Shown here: positions 49,684 to 58,947 of the stretch, piece after piece
How the letters are laid out: every line of letters begins with the position of its first letter
Position numbering within the stretch: the stretch's first letter is position 1
Origin: Mycobacterium paraseoulense
GTDB lineage: Bacteria; Actinomycetota; Actinomycetes; Mycobacteriales; Mycobacteriaceae
DNA length: 64,000 nucleotides
Assembly (NCBI RefSeq): GCF_010731655.1
Contig: NZ_AP022619.1
Span: forward strand, 1,736,001 to 1,800,000
Reading direction: 5' to 3'
Notes under the pieces: model-generated
Databases searched by the model: none
What the model was told of the DNA's origin: nothing
The model's input: the letters and a program-made list of their open reading frames with translations, nothing else
Translations under genes and position numbers: made by a program

Positions 49684-52074
49684 ATGAACTACATGCCCGA
49701 TGAAAGTGCAGAATCGCTTCGCGAGATCATTCATGCTTTCCTCGCCAAATTCTCTACCGAACAAGACGTTCGAAATCTGATGGGCACCAGCCCGGGATAC
49801 GACGCGCCGGTCTGGCATCGCCTCTCGACAGAATTAGGTCTCACAGGACTCGCGATACCTGAGGAACACGGTGGAAGCGGTGCGGGTCCCGTGGAGGTGG
49901 GAATTGCATTTGAAGAGATGGGGCGGAAGCTCTTCTGTGCACCCTTCTTATCTACCGTTGGGCTGGTGGCCACGGCGATCGTCGAGTCCGGCAATTCCGA
50001 AGCCTGCAGGGATTTCCTACCTGCGATCGTGAGTGGCGATCGCACCGCCACTTTGGTTTGGGAGGGGCCGTCGCCCACCAAGTCTCAGTTGAGAATTCAG
50101 CACAAGGATGCCGGATGGACAGTGAGCGGTCGTGTCCCTGTCGCCGTCGAGGCAACCGCCGCGGATTTCGTACTGGTTGCGGGAGCTTCCGCTGATGGTC
50201 CTGTTGTCGGCGTCGTCGAGTCGACAGCGCCTGGCCTCGCTATCGAGTCACTGACGCCGCTCGATCAGACACGACCATTGGCTAGCGTGCAATTCAACGC
50301 GACGCCGGTGCGCCTCGTCTGCTCTGGTGACGACGCAATTCGATCGATGACCCGGACATACGACTTGGCGCTGCTCTACGTTGCGGCGGAGCAACTAGGT
50401 GCCTCGGCGCGGCAGCTGGAGTTGGCAGTCGAATATGCCAAAACCAGAACACAATTCGGCCGTGCAATTGGCTCATTCCAGGCGATCAAACACCGGTGCG
50501 CGGACATGCTGGTAGCCGTTGAGAGTGCGCGATCCGTTGTGTACCACGGACTGTGGATGGCCGCAAACTACGGCCCTGCGGACAGTAATCTGGTGTCGCA
50601 GTCAGCGAGTCTCGCGAAAGCTGTAGCCTCAGAGTGCTGCCGCATGGTTGCACTACAGACGCTCCAGATTCATGGCGGCATCGGGTTCACATGGGAGCAC
50701 TCGGCCCACCTTTACGTAAAGCGGGCCAAGTCGACCCAGCTGCTGTTCGGCTCGCCCTCGTATCACCGTGCGCGGCTCGCAGGGCTGCTCGGTATTGGAC
50801 ATCCTGACCAGACGGAGCGGTCCATCGGAGCCGGCGATGGACAGACCCCGGTCATGGAGGATCAAACACAGGACCACACGGACACCGAAGCGCTCGCCCA
50901 GGCCGTCGCCGACTTCCTCGGCAAGTATCCCGTCCCCCACCCGGATGACCGCATGGGCGATCGGAAGATGCGTGAGGCCCGATTCGACGCCGGTTTGGCC
51001 CTCGTCAGCCTGCCGGAGGGACTAGGAGGTCGTAGCCTCGACCCGACCATGCAGCAGGTCGTCGATAACGCGTTTGCAGCGGCCGGCGCCGACGACCACG
51101 AGGGCCGCAATACCATCGGATTGGGAATGGCCCTCCCCACGATTGCAGAGCACGGAACAGCGGAACAGAAAGCCCGCTACCTGCGTCCCTGCTTCTCCGG
51201 AGAAGAGATTTGGTGTCAGCTCTTTTCCGAGCCCGGTGCCGGATCTGACCTGGCTTCCCTCTCCACAAGGGCAGTGCTCAACGGCGACGCGTACCTCGTC
51301 AACGGCCAGAAGGTCTGGACATCGTTGGGTCACGTCGCCTCCTGGGCGATCTTGTTGGCGCGCACTGACGTTGCAGCTCCGAAGCACAGGGGTCTGACCT
51401 ATTTTCTGGTCGACATGCGGTCGCCGGGCGTCGAGGTCCGACCGCTACGGCAGATCACCGGAGAAGCCGAGTTCAACGAGGTCTACCTCACCGACGTACG
51501 CATTCCAGTCGCGAACGTTCTTGGTCGGGTCAACGACGGGTGGCGGGTTGCCATGACAACTCTCGCCAATGAGCGAGTGGCGCTCGGCGCGCGAATCGTC
51601 GAACGAGGCACCGGCCCGATCAGGCAGCTTCTGGACATCTACGGCTCAGCTCTGGCCAGAGAGGATGTCGGCGAGGAAGCGCTGGATAGGGTGATGCTCC
51701 TGTGGTCCCGCGCCGAAGCGGCGCGACTCACCAACATTCGCGCCAGTCGACCGCGCGACCAGGGTCCGGGGCCTGAGGGTTCTATCGCCAAGTTGCAAAT
51801 GGCTGAGCTCAATCAGGCAATTTACGAGTGCTGTGTCGACCTCTGCGGATCTGACGGGCTGCAGATCGATGGATACGACTATGTGGCCCCGGAGTACGCG
51901 ACGCCACAGGGTCGGGGTGATGTTCGCAAGGTGTGGTTGCGGTCTTTGGCCAACTCAATCGAGGGTGGAACCTCGGAGATCATGCGCAACATCCTCGGCG
52001 AGCGAATTCTCGGGCTGCCGCCTGAACCACGGCTGGACAAGAACACCGCGTGGATCGATTCCAATCGCAGCTGA
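49684..52074 (+). CDS. Fused double acyl-CoA dehydrogenase
   Basis: 796 residues comprising two full dehydrogenase domains. Domain 1 (about 1-375) contains LAIPEEHGGSGAGPVEVGIA, ARQLELAVEYAKTRTQFGRA and HGGIGFTWEHSAHLYVKRAK. A linker with TPVMEDQTQDHTDTEAL follows. Domain 2 (about 400-785) contains QLFSEPGAGSDLASLSTRAV and SIEGGTSEIMRNILGERIL, with a probable catalytic Glu. Steroid and terpenoid side-chain dehydrogenases such as FadE26/FadE27 are heterotetramers of two such chains; this gene joins both. An in-frame ATG three codons later (49693) is an alternative start. Confidence 0.9.
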   Translation: MNYMPDESAESLREIIHAFLAKFSTEQDVRNLMGTSPGYDAPVWHRLSTELGLTGLAIPEEHGGSGAGPVEVGIAFEEMGRKLFCAPFLSTVGLVATAIVESGNSEACRDFLPAIVSGDRTATLVWEGPSPTKSQLRIQHKDAGWTVSGRVPVAVEATAADFVLVAGASADGPVVGVVESTAPGLAIESLTPLDQTRPLASVQFNATPVRLVCSGDDAIRSMTRTYDLALLYVAAEQLGASARQLELAVEYAKTRTQFGRAIGSFQAIKHRCADMLVAVESARSVVYHGLWMAANYGPADSNLVSQSASLAKAVASECCRMVALQTLQIHGGIGFTWEHSAHLYVKRAKSTQLLFGSPSYHRARLAGLLGIGHPDQTERSIGAGDGQTPVMEDQTQDHTDTEALAQAVADFLGKYPVPHPDDRMGDRKMREARFDAGLALVSLPEGLGGRSLDPTMQQVVDNAFAAAGADDHEGRNTIGLGMALPTIAEHGTAEQKARYLRPCFSGEEIWCQLFSEPGAGSDLASLSTRAVLNGDAYLVNGQKVWTSLGHVASWAILLARTDVAAPKHRGLTYFLVDMRSPGVEVRPLRQITGEAEFNEVYLTDVRIPVANVLGRVNDGWRVAMTTLANERVALGARIVERGTGPIRQLLDIYGSALAREDVGEEALDRVMLLWSRAEAARLTNIRASRPRDQGPGPEGSIAKLQMAELNQAIYECCVDLCGSDGLQIDGYDYVAPEYATPQGRGDVRKVWLRSLANSIEGGTSEIMRNILGERILGLPPEPRLDKNTAWIDSNRS

Positions 52075-52278
52075 GATTCGATTCGGTCACCCGACGCGGC
52101 CACCAATGCGACCCCCGGCACACTCATTCCGACGGAGATCGAACTGCGTCATACATCCGTCACGGCAGCTGCCCGCAGTTCGGGCTCGGCGAATATCAAC
52201 TGAAGTCTGAGGCACTCCGGGCGACACGCTACTTGGACCCTCATCGAAGCAGAACTTCGCGATCGGAAAGGATGCCGG
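52075..52278. other. Short interval without a supported gene
   Basis: About 200 bases between the fused dehydrogenase and the luciferase-like gene. CGGAAAGGATG at the end is the ribosome site and spacing for ATG 52279. No palindrome or hairpin stood out. Confidence 0.4.
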
Positions 52279-53142
52279 ATGGACCTATCGGGCGTCGGCA
52301 TATGGAGTACCCATCTGCGGTACGGCAATCCCGGCAAAGCTGCCGAAGCTGCCGCGGAGTTGGAGGATCTAGGCTTCACCGCCCTGTGGATTCCCGATAT
52401 CGGTGGCGGTCCGATCCTCGACACAGCCGAACGGTTGTTGGCCTCAACCACGAAGGTCACAATCGCCACGGGAATCCTGAATCTGTGGCTGAATGACGCC
52501 GCCGATACGGCTGCTCGGTATGCGTCGGCAACCGAGGCTTATGGTGAAAGGCTCCTGCTCGGAATCGGCTGCAGCCACGCGCCCATCGTTGATGCCAAAG
52601 CGGCTGTCCGCTACAGCAAGCCGCTGAGTGCAACCAAGGCATTCCTCGACGCCATCGACGACGCACCACGACCCGTGCCCATAGAGAACCGGTTGCTCGC
52701 GGCGCTCGGCCCCAAGATGCTCGAACTGGCGGCCACCCGTGCCCGCGGCGCCCATCCCTACCTCGCCACCCCCGAGCACAGCGGCCAGGCCCGACAGACG
52801 CTCGGAGAAGGGCCTCTGCTGGCCCCCGAGCAGACGGTCATCTTTGCCAACGACCGAGCGCAGGCGCGGGCCATCGGCGCGGAGTGGCTGCGTACGTATG
52901 TCGTGCTCCCCAATTACGCCAACAACCTGGTGCGCTCCGGCTTCAGCGAGAACGACTTGTCGGAGATCAGCGACCGGTTGTTCGACGCTACCATCGCGTG
53001 GGGCGACGAAGATGCGATTGTGCAGCGGGTGAAAGACCATCGCTCAGCCGGAGCAGACCACGTCTGCATCCAGGTTCTGACCGCCGACCAACGCGAGTTC
53101 CCCCGCGAGCAATGGCGCCGCTTGGCCGCGGCGTTCGCGTAG
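52279..53142 (+). CDS. Luciferase-like (LLM) F420-dependent oxidoreductase
   Basis: 287 residues. TIM-barrel signatures: AAAELEDLGFTALWIPDIGG, TVKTIATGI-like VTIATGILNLW and GERLLLGIGCSHAP near residue 90. Members of this actinobacterial group use F420 to reduce or oxidise ketones, alcohols or double bonds; FMN-dependent monooxygenation is the alternative. It is the last gene of the rightward run SDR, fused dehydrogenase, LLM and is convergent with the ligase at 53195. Confidence 0.86.
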   Translation: MDLSGVGIWSTHLRYGNPGKAAEAAAELEDLGFTALWIPDIGGGPILDTAERLLASTTKVTIATGILNLWLNDAADTAARYASATEAYGERLLLGIGCSHAPIVDAKAAVRYSKPLSATKAFLDAIDDAPRPVPIENRLLAALGPKMLELAATRARGAHPYLATPEHSGQARQTLGEGPLLAPEQTVIFANDRAQARAIGAEWLRTYVVLPNYANNLVRSGFSENDLSEISDRLFDATIAWGDEDAIVQRVKDHRSAGADHVCIQVLTADQREFPREQWRRLAAAFA

Positions 53143-53194
53143 GGTTCGCCATCCTACGGCCGCTCGCCCGCCGTGTCCGAGGATTGACACCAAG

Positions 53195-54853
53195 CTAAAC
53201 GCTGAGCCCACCTCGGCCGGTGACCCATATGGGTTGATCTCGCTTCAGGTCGGCACGAAGGTCGGGCTTGCGAATCTTCCCGGCCGGCGTGCGCGGAAAG
53301 TCACCTCGGATTTCGCGAATGTCCTCTGGCCACTTGTATTTCGCGACTCCCAATTGAGCGAGATGAGCACGCAGTTGCTCAACGGTCGGCACGGCTAGAC
53401 CCGGGGCGGTCCGAATGACAGCCACCGCTCGTTCTCCGGTTCGAGGGTGCGGCTCCGCAACGATCGCGACCTCAGCCACGTTCGGCATGGAGATCATCAC
53501 TGATTCGATTTCCGCGGCGCTGATGTTCATTCCAGCACGAATGACAATGTCCTTCTTGCGGTCGAGGATCTGCAGATATCCGTCGTCGTCGAGAACGCCT
53601 ATGTCGCCGGTACGAAACCAGCCATCCAGGAAGGCGTCAGCGTTGAGCGCGGGGTTTGTGTACCCACTGAAGAGTTCGGGCCCACGGCTCAACACCTCGC
53701 CCGGCCGTCCATGCGGCTGACCTGTGCCTGCATCGGTCACGATACGAACCTCAACGCCCGCGCAAAGGCGTCCGTCGGTGCGAATGCGCCGCGCAAGCGG
53801 ATCCCTCGGCGTGCACATGGAGATCGTGATGTGCTCGGTGCATCCGTAAGCGCGGACTGCCACAATTCCGAGCTCTGATGCCCTCAATATGAGTTCAGGT
53901 GGCACCGAGGCGCCGCCAAGGAAACTCAGGTCGATCAATGACCGATGGCTGTCCGTACAAGACGGGTGGTCGAGAAGCGACGACAGGAACAACGGTACTC
54001 CGCTACCAGCCGAGACACGTTCCTCTTCCATGATTTTCAGGACATCACTGGCATCCCAGTAGTCGAGCAGGTGGATGTCATGCCCCGCGAATGCCGGCGC
54101 CAAAACCGACAAGAGCATCCCGGTGACGTGCGCAATCGGGGACGTACTGGCAAGCGGTCGCTTGCGGAACGCGGTAAACGGCCCGATATGCGAACTGACT
54201 TCGGCGCACAGCGCCCGATGGCTCAGAATGACGCCCTTCGGCTTATCGGTTGACCCCGACGTCCAGCCGATTACCGCAGGTGCCGCGGCATCGACCGCGG
54301 CGATCCCTACCTCGGCTGGTCCCGATGTCAGCGCTGTGAACGGCACGACGCCTGCGGGGCATGACGAGTCACCCACTGCTACAACGCTCTCCAGCGCAGG
54401 ACTCCGGCCGCAAAGCTCGCCAAGTGTCTCGAAGTCGAACGGTGCATCACGCCAGTTCGTGACAAAGAGCGCCTTCGCCCGAGATTCGCGTACCACCAGT
54501 GAAAGGTCGCGGCACCCGGCGGAGGCGGCGATCGGTACGAGGACTGCTCCCAACATCGCCAACCCGTAGAACGCTGCGGCGGCCTCGACACTATTGGGTA
54601 GCTGGAAGGCAACTGCGTCACCGGGTCGGATGCCTCGGCGCTTGAGCCCGCCGGCGATGAGTTGTCCTAGGCTGGCGACATCGTTGAGCTTGCCCGACCA
54701 TGGGCGCGTGCGCGAGTGCAATCGAAATGTGCTCACGGCGGATCGCTCTAGGCTCTCCGCAACGAGAGTGGGCAGGGTCTTGCCGTCCCACCAGCCTTCG
54801 GACCGATAACGTGCAGCCAGGTCCGGATCTACATCAATAGTGGGCCAATCCAT
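53195..54853 (-). CDS. AMP-forming acyl-CoA synthetase
   Basis: 552 residues from ATG 54853 (MDWPTIDVDPDLAARY), preceded by AGGGAG. A3-like motif GWTSGSTDKPKG, A5 YGCTEHI, A8 DGYLQILDRKKDIVIRAGMN and final PRTPAGKIRKPDL. Full-length ligase. It is divergent from the enoyl-CoA hydratase at 55491, with a perfect TTAC-N3-GTAA palindrome in between, so it likely belongs to the same regulon as the P450 and PaaK-like genes. Confidence 0.87.
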   Translation of the reverse strand: MDWPTIDVDPDLAARYRSEGWWDGKTLPTLVAESLERSAVSTFRLHSRTRPWSGKLNDVASLGQLIAGGLKRRGIRPGDAVAFQLPNSVEAAAAFYGLAMLGAVLVPIAASAGCRDLSLVVRESRAKALFVTNWRDAPFDFETLGELCGRSPALESVVAVGDSSCPAGVVPFTALTSGPAEVGIAAVDAAAPAVIGWTSGSTDKPKGVILSHRALCAEVSSHIGPFTAFRKRPLASTSPIAHVTGMLLSVLAPAFAGHDIHLLDYWDASDVLKIMEEERVSAGSGVPLFLSSLLDHPSCTDSHRSLIDLSFLGGASVPPELILRASELGIVAVRAYGCTEHITISMCTPRDPLARRIRTDGRLCAGVEVRIVTDAGTGQPHGRPGEVLSRGPELFSGYTNPALNADAFLDGWFRTGDIGVLDDDGYLQILDRKKDIVIRAGMNISAAEIESVMISMPNVAEVAIVAEPHPRTGERAVAVIRTAPGLAVPTVEQLRAHLAQLGVAKYKWPEDIREIRGDFPRTPAGKIRKPDLRADLKRDQPIWVTGRGGLSV

Positions 54854-55133
54854 AACGCTCCCTAGAGGCTTGCAGTCGTCCGAGCGCAGACGCACACGGA
54901 GCCAGGCAAGGTGGCAGCGCTTCTGTCACAGGCGTTCGCATCGAAGTCGTAGAGATTCCCTAAGATCTTCCCCGGCCTCACACCTACGCAATTAACCCGC
55001 GGCCGTCGGCGCGCCGACCAGATTACTTGAGGCCCTTCGGAGTACGCCGTCGTCATTCCCCGCTCCTGGTCGTGTCCGATGATGCGAACACGGTCGATCT
55101 CCCGCGACCCTTTGCGCAAAGGCACTCTGCTCT

Positions 55134-55150
55134 GCCTTACAGTGTAAGGC
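55134..55150. promoter_or_regulatory. Perfect 17-bp palindrome with TTAC-N3-GTAA core
   Basis: GCCTTACAGTGTAAGGC, fully symmetric around its centre; the core TTACAGTGTAA is 55137-55147. It lies between the ligase (start 54853) and the enoyl-CoA hydratase (start 55491). The best single copy of the proposed regulon motif. Confidence 0.65.
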
Positions 55151-55243
55151 GCATCGCTTATTGGAGCTCGGTGCACTTCAGAAGGAAGACGACAAATGAC
55201 CGGAACCTCAGGCTGACATGCGCGAAGAGGCCGAGGAGCCCCG

Positions 55244-55312
55244 ATGGACTTGAACTTGCGGGGCCACCGCGCACTCGTCACCGGAAGCAACTCGGATGTC
55301 GCCGGGCGGACG
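55244..55312 (+). pseudogene. Short-chain dehydrogenase N-terminal relic
   Basis: After GAGGAG, an ATG at 55244 opens MDLNLRGHRALVTGSNSDVA, GR: an SDR beta strand and cofactor loop with the second Gly altered. Similarity ends within 25 codons and the frame closes soon after. The bases between here and 55490 contain protein-like frames that I cannot assign. The rest of 54854-55243 apart from the palindrome shows nothing. Confidence 0.5.
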
Positions 55313-55490
55313 CCAATGCAATCTCAGGACAGTTACCGTGGTGCACGCTGACACAGTCGTTGACGTTCCAGAAGGTGCGCCAGCTCGCCGAATTCGGGTA
55401 TGCGTCGCGCCCGGCATGGCGCTCGACTTTACGCCGTACGATGGTATCGCAGTTATCGGGCTTCACAGTCGGCGATGAAGGGGTGGCACC

Positions 55491-56297
55491 GTGGCGGATT
55501 CAGTCGAAGTTTGCGAATCCACCGTTCACGATATCGCGCCGCTGCTGGTGTCAGACGACAATCGTGTCCGCACATTGACTTTGAATCGGCCCCAAGCGCT
55601 CAACGCATTCACCGAAGCGCTCTACGACACTATGACGGTGGCGCTACGAGCCGCCGCGGACGACGATGCCGTGGCAGTGGTACTGGTAACAGGCGCCGGT
55701 CGGGCGTTCAGCGCGGGAAATGACCTGGGTGAAATGCAGGCACGGTTCACCGACCCCGCCTTTCGCAGCGGCGTTCAAGGTTTCGAAGGCATGATCAATG
55801 CCCTGACCGAGTTCCCCAAGCCGCTGATCTGCGTGGTCAACGGCATAGGTGTCGGTGTCGGAACGACGATTCTGGGCTACGCCGACTTGGTCTTCATGTC
55901 GTCGACCGCGCGGCTGCAATGCCCCTTCACCAAGTTGGGCGTTGCGCCAGAGGCCGCGTCGTCGTATCTGATGCCTCGCCTGGTAGGCCGGCAGAACGCG
56001 GCTTGGCTACTGATGTCCTCCGAGTGGATCGGCGCCGACGAAGCGCGCCAGATGGGTTTGGTCTGGAAGGTATGCGCGCCAGACGACCTAAGCTCCGTGG
56101 CGAATCGGCACGCAACTATCCTTGCTAGCAAACCGATTCCGAGCCTGGTCGCCGCCAAGCGGACCATCGCCGCACCCGACCGGCCGCATATCAAACAAGC
56201 CAGTGTCTACGAGAATGCCGAGTTCCGGGAACTGCTCGGTGGCCCAGCCAATGCTGCAGCACTTGCCGCGTTTGCGCAGCGACCGCACTGTGACTAG
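55491..56297 (+). CDS. Enoyl-CoA hydratase/isomerase family protein
   Basis: 268 residues from GTG 55491, with GAAGGGG before it. Crotonase segments: AFSAGNDLGEM, CVVNGIGVGVGTTILGYADL, and the catalytic region LGVAPEAASSYLMPRLVG with a Glu, as in peroxisomal delta3,delta2-enoyl-CoA isomerases. An isomerase is therefore as likely as a hydratase. It ends 13 bases before the convergent TetR gene. Confidence 0.85.
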   Translation: MADSVEVCESTVHDIAPLLVSDDNRVRTLTLNRPQALNAFTEALYDTMTVALRAAADDDAVAVVLVTGAGRAFSAGNDLGEMQARFTDPAFRSGVQGFEGMINALTEFPKPLICVVNGIGVGVGTTILGYADLVFMSSTARLQCPFTKLGVAPEAASSYLMPRLVGRQNAAWLLMSSEWIGADEARQMGLVWKVCAPDDLSSVANRHATILASKPIPSLVAAKRTIAAPDRPHIKQASVYENAEFRELLGGPANAAALAAFAQRPHCD

Positions 56298-56310
56298 GCA
56301 AGGTGCCGCG

Positions 56311-57012
56311 TCAGCCTCGACGGCTCGCGTTGACGGCATTTGTGGTACGTCGCGAAGCCGGCTTGGCTGCGAGCTTGGCGCGGAGGCCTTCAATAATGAC
56401 GTCGACACCCCAGTCGAAGAAGTCACTCCCCCGCAGGCTCGGCAAATAAGGAAGCAGTGAAGCCAGCGTGTCGTCAAGATCAGGGACTTGCTCCCCAAAA
56501 TTCGCAACGTCAAACTGCCCCAACACCTGATATCTGCCGAATAGGTAGGTGTGGATCATTGCGTAAGACTGAAAGTTCTCGGCCCCCTTGAAACCGGCGC
56601 TGACCAGAATCTCCAAGATGCCATTCAGCACCCGTTGGTCGGTAACGCTCATTCTGTCGAGCAAGATCGACGCGATTCCTGGATAGCGGTGAACGTGGTA
56701 ATCAATGCTCTTGATCACGGCGCGAAGGCGCTCATCCCACGGCCCGGAGTCCGCCGGAGGCAACTGGACTCTCGACAGCAGCTTGCGGGCGACCAGGTCG
56801 AGCAACTCGTTCTTGTCCGCAACGTACCAATACGGCGCCATCGCGGAACGGCCCAGTTCGCGCGACAGCCTACGCATTGACAGCGCTTCTAGCCCCTCGG
56901 CCTGAACGACCGAAAGCGCGGCATCGACGATCTGCTCTTCCGTCAACGTCGGCGGCTTCCCCAATCGAGAGGAGCCAGCTACCGACTTTGAGGATCTCTT
57001 GGCTGCGGGAAT
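56311..57012 (-). CDS. TetR-family regulator (candidate reader of the TTAC-N3-GTAA motif)
   Basis: About 233 residues. HTH in LTEEQIVDAALSVVQAEGLE and MRRLSRELGRSAMAPYWYVA, the TetR-class subfamily with a long helical C-terminal domain. No ATG, GTG or TTG lies in frame close upstream, but AGAGGAGG sits ten bases before an ATT at 57012 that would begin MPAAKRSSKSVAGSSRLGKP, so an ATT start is proposed. It is divergent from the aldehyde dehydrogenase at 57475, whose upstream region has a TTAC-N3-GTAA site. A related decayed gene is at 59259-59515. Confidence 0.8.
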   Translation of the reverse strand: MPAAKRSSKSVAGSSRLGKPPTLTEEQIVDAALSVVQAEGLEALSMRRLSRELGRSAMAPYWYVADKNELLDLVARKLLSRVQLPPADSGPWDERLRAVIKSIDYHVHRYPGIASILLDRMSVTDQRVLNGILEILVSAGFKGAENFQSYAMIHTYLFGRYQVLGQFDVANFGEQVPDLDDTLASLLPYLPSLRGSDFFDWGVDVIIEGLRAKLAAKPASRRTTNAVNASRRG

Positions 57013-57474
57013 GCGAACTCCACCTCCTCTAACTGACGTCCGGTTGATGCTAACGGAGGGTGAAGCGCGATTCCGTCCGCCACACTGATCACCCGCGATA
57101 CTGGACTGGCGCGAGGCAAATATTGCACTGCTCTGTCGCAGACGGTTGGCAAGGAGCCGATGTTTGACCGCGTTAACAGCACGGGGCCCAATCGGAAGAT
57201 CGGGTGCGCCGGCTCGCCGTCCCCTATCGTGAAGCTGACGCGAATGTCTCCTTCCGGACGGCACGAATGGTTTGCGTTATCATCCCTCGCTCGGTTCCAG
57301 GCTGCCCTTACTTTGTGATGTGATCTGTACCGCGATCGGCGCGCGGCAACAGCAGGCTTTGCCTGTGCATAGGCAATATGGGCGACGCATTGTGCGGTGA
57401 CGGTCATCACGTTACGGTGTAAGGTAAGAAACACTTCGACACCGAGCGGTGCATTGCGGAAGGAAGGGAACCAG
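57013..57474. other. Divergent intergenic region TetR / aldehyde dehydrogenase
   Basis: 460 bases. It holds the motif at 57413-57423 and the ribosome site GGAAGGAAGGG before ATG 57475. Codons continue open upstream of the TetR on the minus strand to 57264 but show no family similarity, so I treat the rest as non-coding. Confidence 0.4.
57413..57423. promoter_or_regulatory. TTAC-N3-GTAA motif upstream of aldehyde dehydrogenase
   Basis: TTACGGTGTAA, exact match. Preceded by ATCACG, the inverse of the CGTGAT that follows the P450 and PaaK-like sites, so the extended motif is conserved in the opposite orientation. Confidence 0.6.
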
Positions 57475-58947
57475 ATGACCGGGACCTCATACGAAGGCCG
57501 ACTGTTCATTGATGGCGAGTTTCGAGAAGCCAAGTCCGGCAAGCGTTATGACGTCATCAACCCCGCTGACGAATCTATCGTTGGCTCAGCTGCTGATGCA
57601 GGCCCCGAGGACGTTTACGATGCGGTCACGGCCGCGCGCAGGGTTGCAGACGAAACAAGCTGGGGAACAGACCACAAGTTCCGCAGGCATTGCCTCGAGC
57701 AGTTCCAGGCAGCGTTGCGCAGCGATGTCGATGGTTTCCGGAAATTGGTCACCGCCGAGGCGGGCCTCGGAACTGCGCTCATCGGCAGCCACGTCGACGC
57801 GATGATCGACGGGATGGACTTCTGGAACGATCTCACAACGTCGTTCCCGTGGGAAGAAGACCTCGGAAGCTTTGAGTTCTTGGGCATGCCGAGCGACCGA
57901 CGCGTCTGCTATGAGCCCCATGGGGTCGTTGGCGCGATCACGCCTTGGAATGCTCCGTTCATGACCGCGATCTGGAAGGTGACTCATGCCATGGCCACGG
58001 GCAACACCGTGGTACTCAAGAGCGCGCCGGACACCCCGCTCACCGCGGCGAAGATGGCACAGGTCATGGCTGAGGCTACCGATACCCCCGCGGGCGTCTT
58101 CAACGCGATCAGCTCAGAAGACAAGGCCATCGCCGGCGACGCGATGACCGGTGATCCTCGGGTCGACCTCTTTCATTTCACCGGATCTCCCGGCGTTGGC
58201 CAGCGCATTCAGGAGCGTGCGGCACTCGGCATCCGCAAAGTTGTCCTGGAGCTCGGCGGCAAGTCCGGAAACATCCTGCTCCCTGACGCGGACCTCGACA
58301 TGGCATGCGGCCTGAGTGTGACCATGTGCATGGCCAACAGCGGCCAGGGGTGCGCACTGCCGACACGCATGATCGTGCACGCCGACATCTATGACGAGGT
58401 GTTGCAGCGCCTGGAGGCGACGATTGGCGTGCTTCCGTTCGGCGACCCCACCGAGCCGACCACCGTCGTCGGCCCGATCATCCGCGCCGAACAACTGGAA
58501 CGTATTGAAGGGCTCGTGAACCGCGCCAGGGACGCCGGAGCGCGGGTGGTGTGCGGCGGCAAGCGAGCGGACTTTGGCGGCAAAGGCTTCTGGTACGAGC
58601 CGACTCTCCTCGCCGACGTCGACGAGAACGCCGAGATCGCTCAGAACGAGGTATTCGGACCGGTGCTGATCGTGATCCGCTACGACGGCAACGACGACGA
58701 GGCGGTACGCATCGCGAACAACACGCGTTACGGCTTGTCGGCATACGTGCAATCGCGAGACGAGGAGCGTGCCTGGCGCGTAGCTCATCGGCTACGGGCC
58801 GGAACGGTGAACATTAACAACTCCTTCTACCTGAGTCCCGATGCGCCGTTTAGTGGATGGGGCATCAGCGGCGTGGGCTCCGAGCATGGCGTCGCCGGGT
58901 TCCGCGAGTATCTGCGAATCAAAACCATTGCCAGTCCTACGAAGTGA
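57475..58947 (+). CDS. Aldehyde dehydrogenase (paralogue of the 18.8 kb gene)
   Basis: 490 residues from ATG 57475 (MTGTSYEGRLFIDGEFREAK). General base Glu in LELGGKSGNILLPDADL, Cys in SGQGCALPTR, and AITPWNAPFMTA. Strong similarity along the whole length to 18798-20261. Its stop overlaps the GTG of a GMC oxidoreductase stub (GTGA), so an alcohol oxidase or dehydrogenase once followed it and supplied its aldehyde. Confidence 0.9.
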   Translation: MTGTSYEGRLFIDGEFREAKSGKRYDVINPADESIVGSAADAGPEDVYDAVTAARRVADETSWGTDHKFRRHCLEQFQAALRSDVDGFRKLVTAEAGLGTALIGSHVDAMIDGMDFWNDLTTSFPWEEDLGSFEFLGMPSDRRVCYEPHGVVGAITPWNAPFMTAIWKVTHAMATGNTVVLKSAPDTPLTAAKMAQVMAEATDTPAGVFNAISSEDKAIAGDAMTGDPRVDLFHFTGSPGVGQRIQERAALGIRKVVLELGGKSGNILLPDADLDMACGLSVTMCMANSGQGCALPTRMIVHADIYDEVLQRLEATIGVLPFGDPTEPTTVVGPIIRAEQLERIEGLVNRARDAGARVVCGGKRADFGGKGFWYEPTLLADVDENAEIAQNEVFGPVLIVIRYDGNDDEAVRIANNTRYGLSAYVQSRDEERAWRVAHRLRAGTVNINNSFYLSPDAPFSGWGISGVGSEHGVAGFREYLRIKTIASPTK

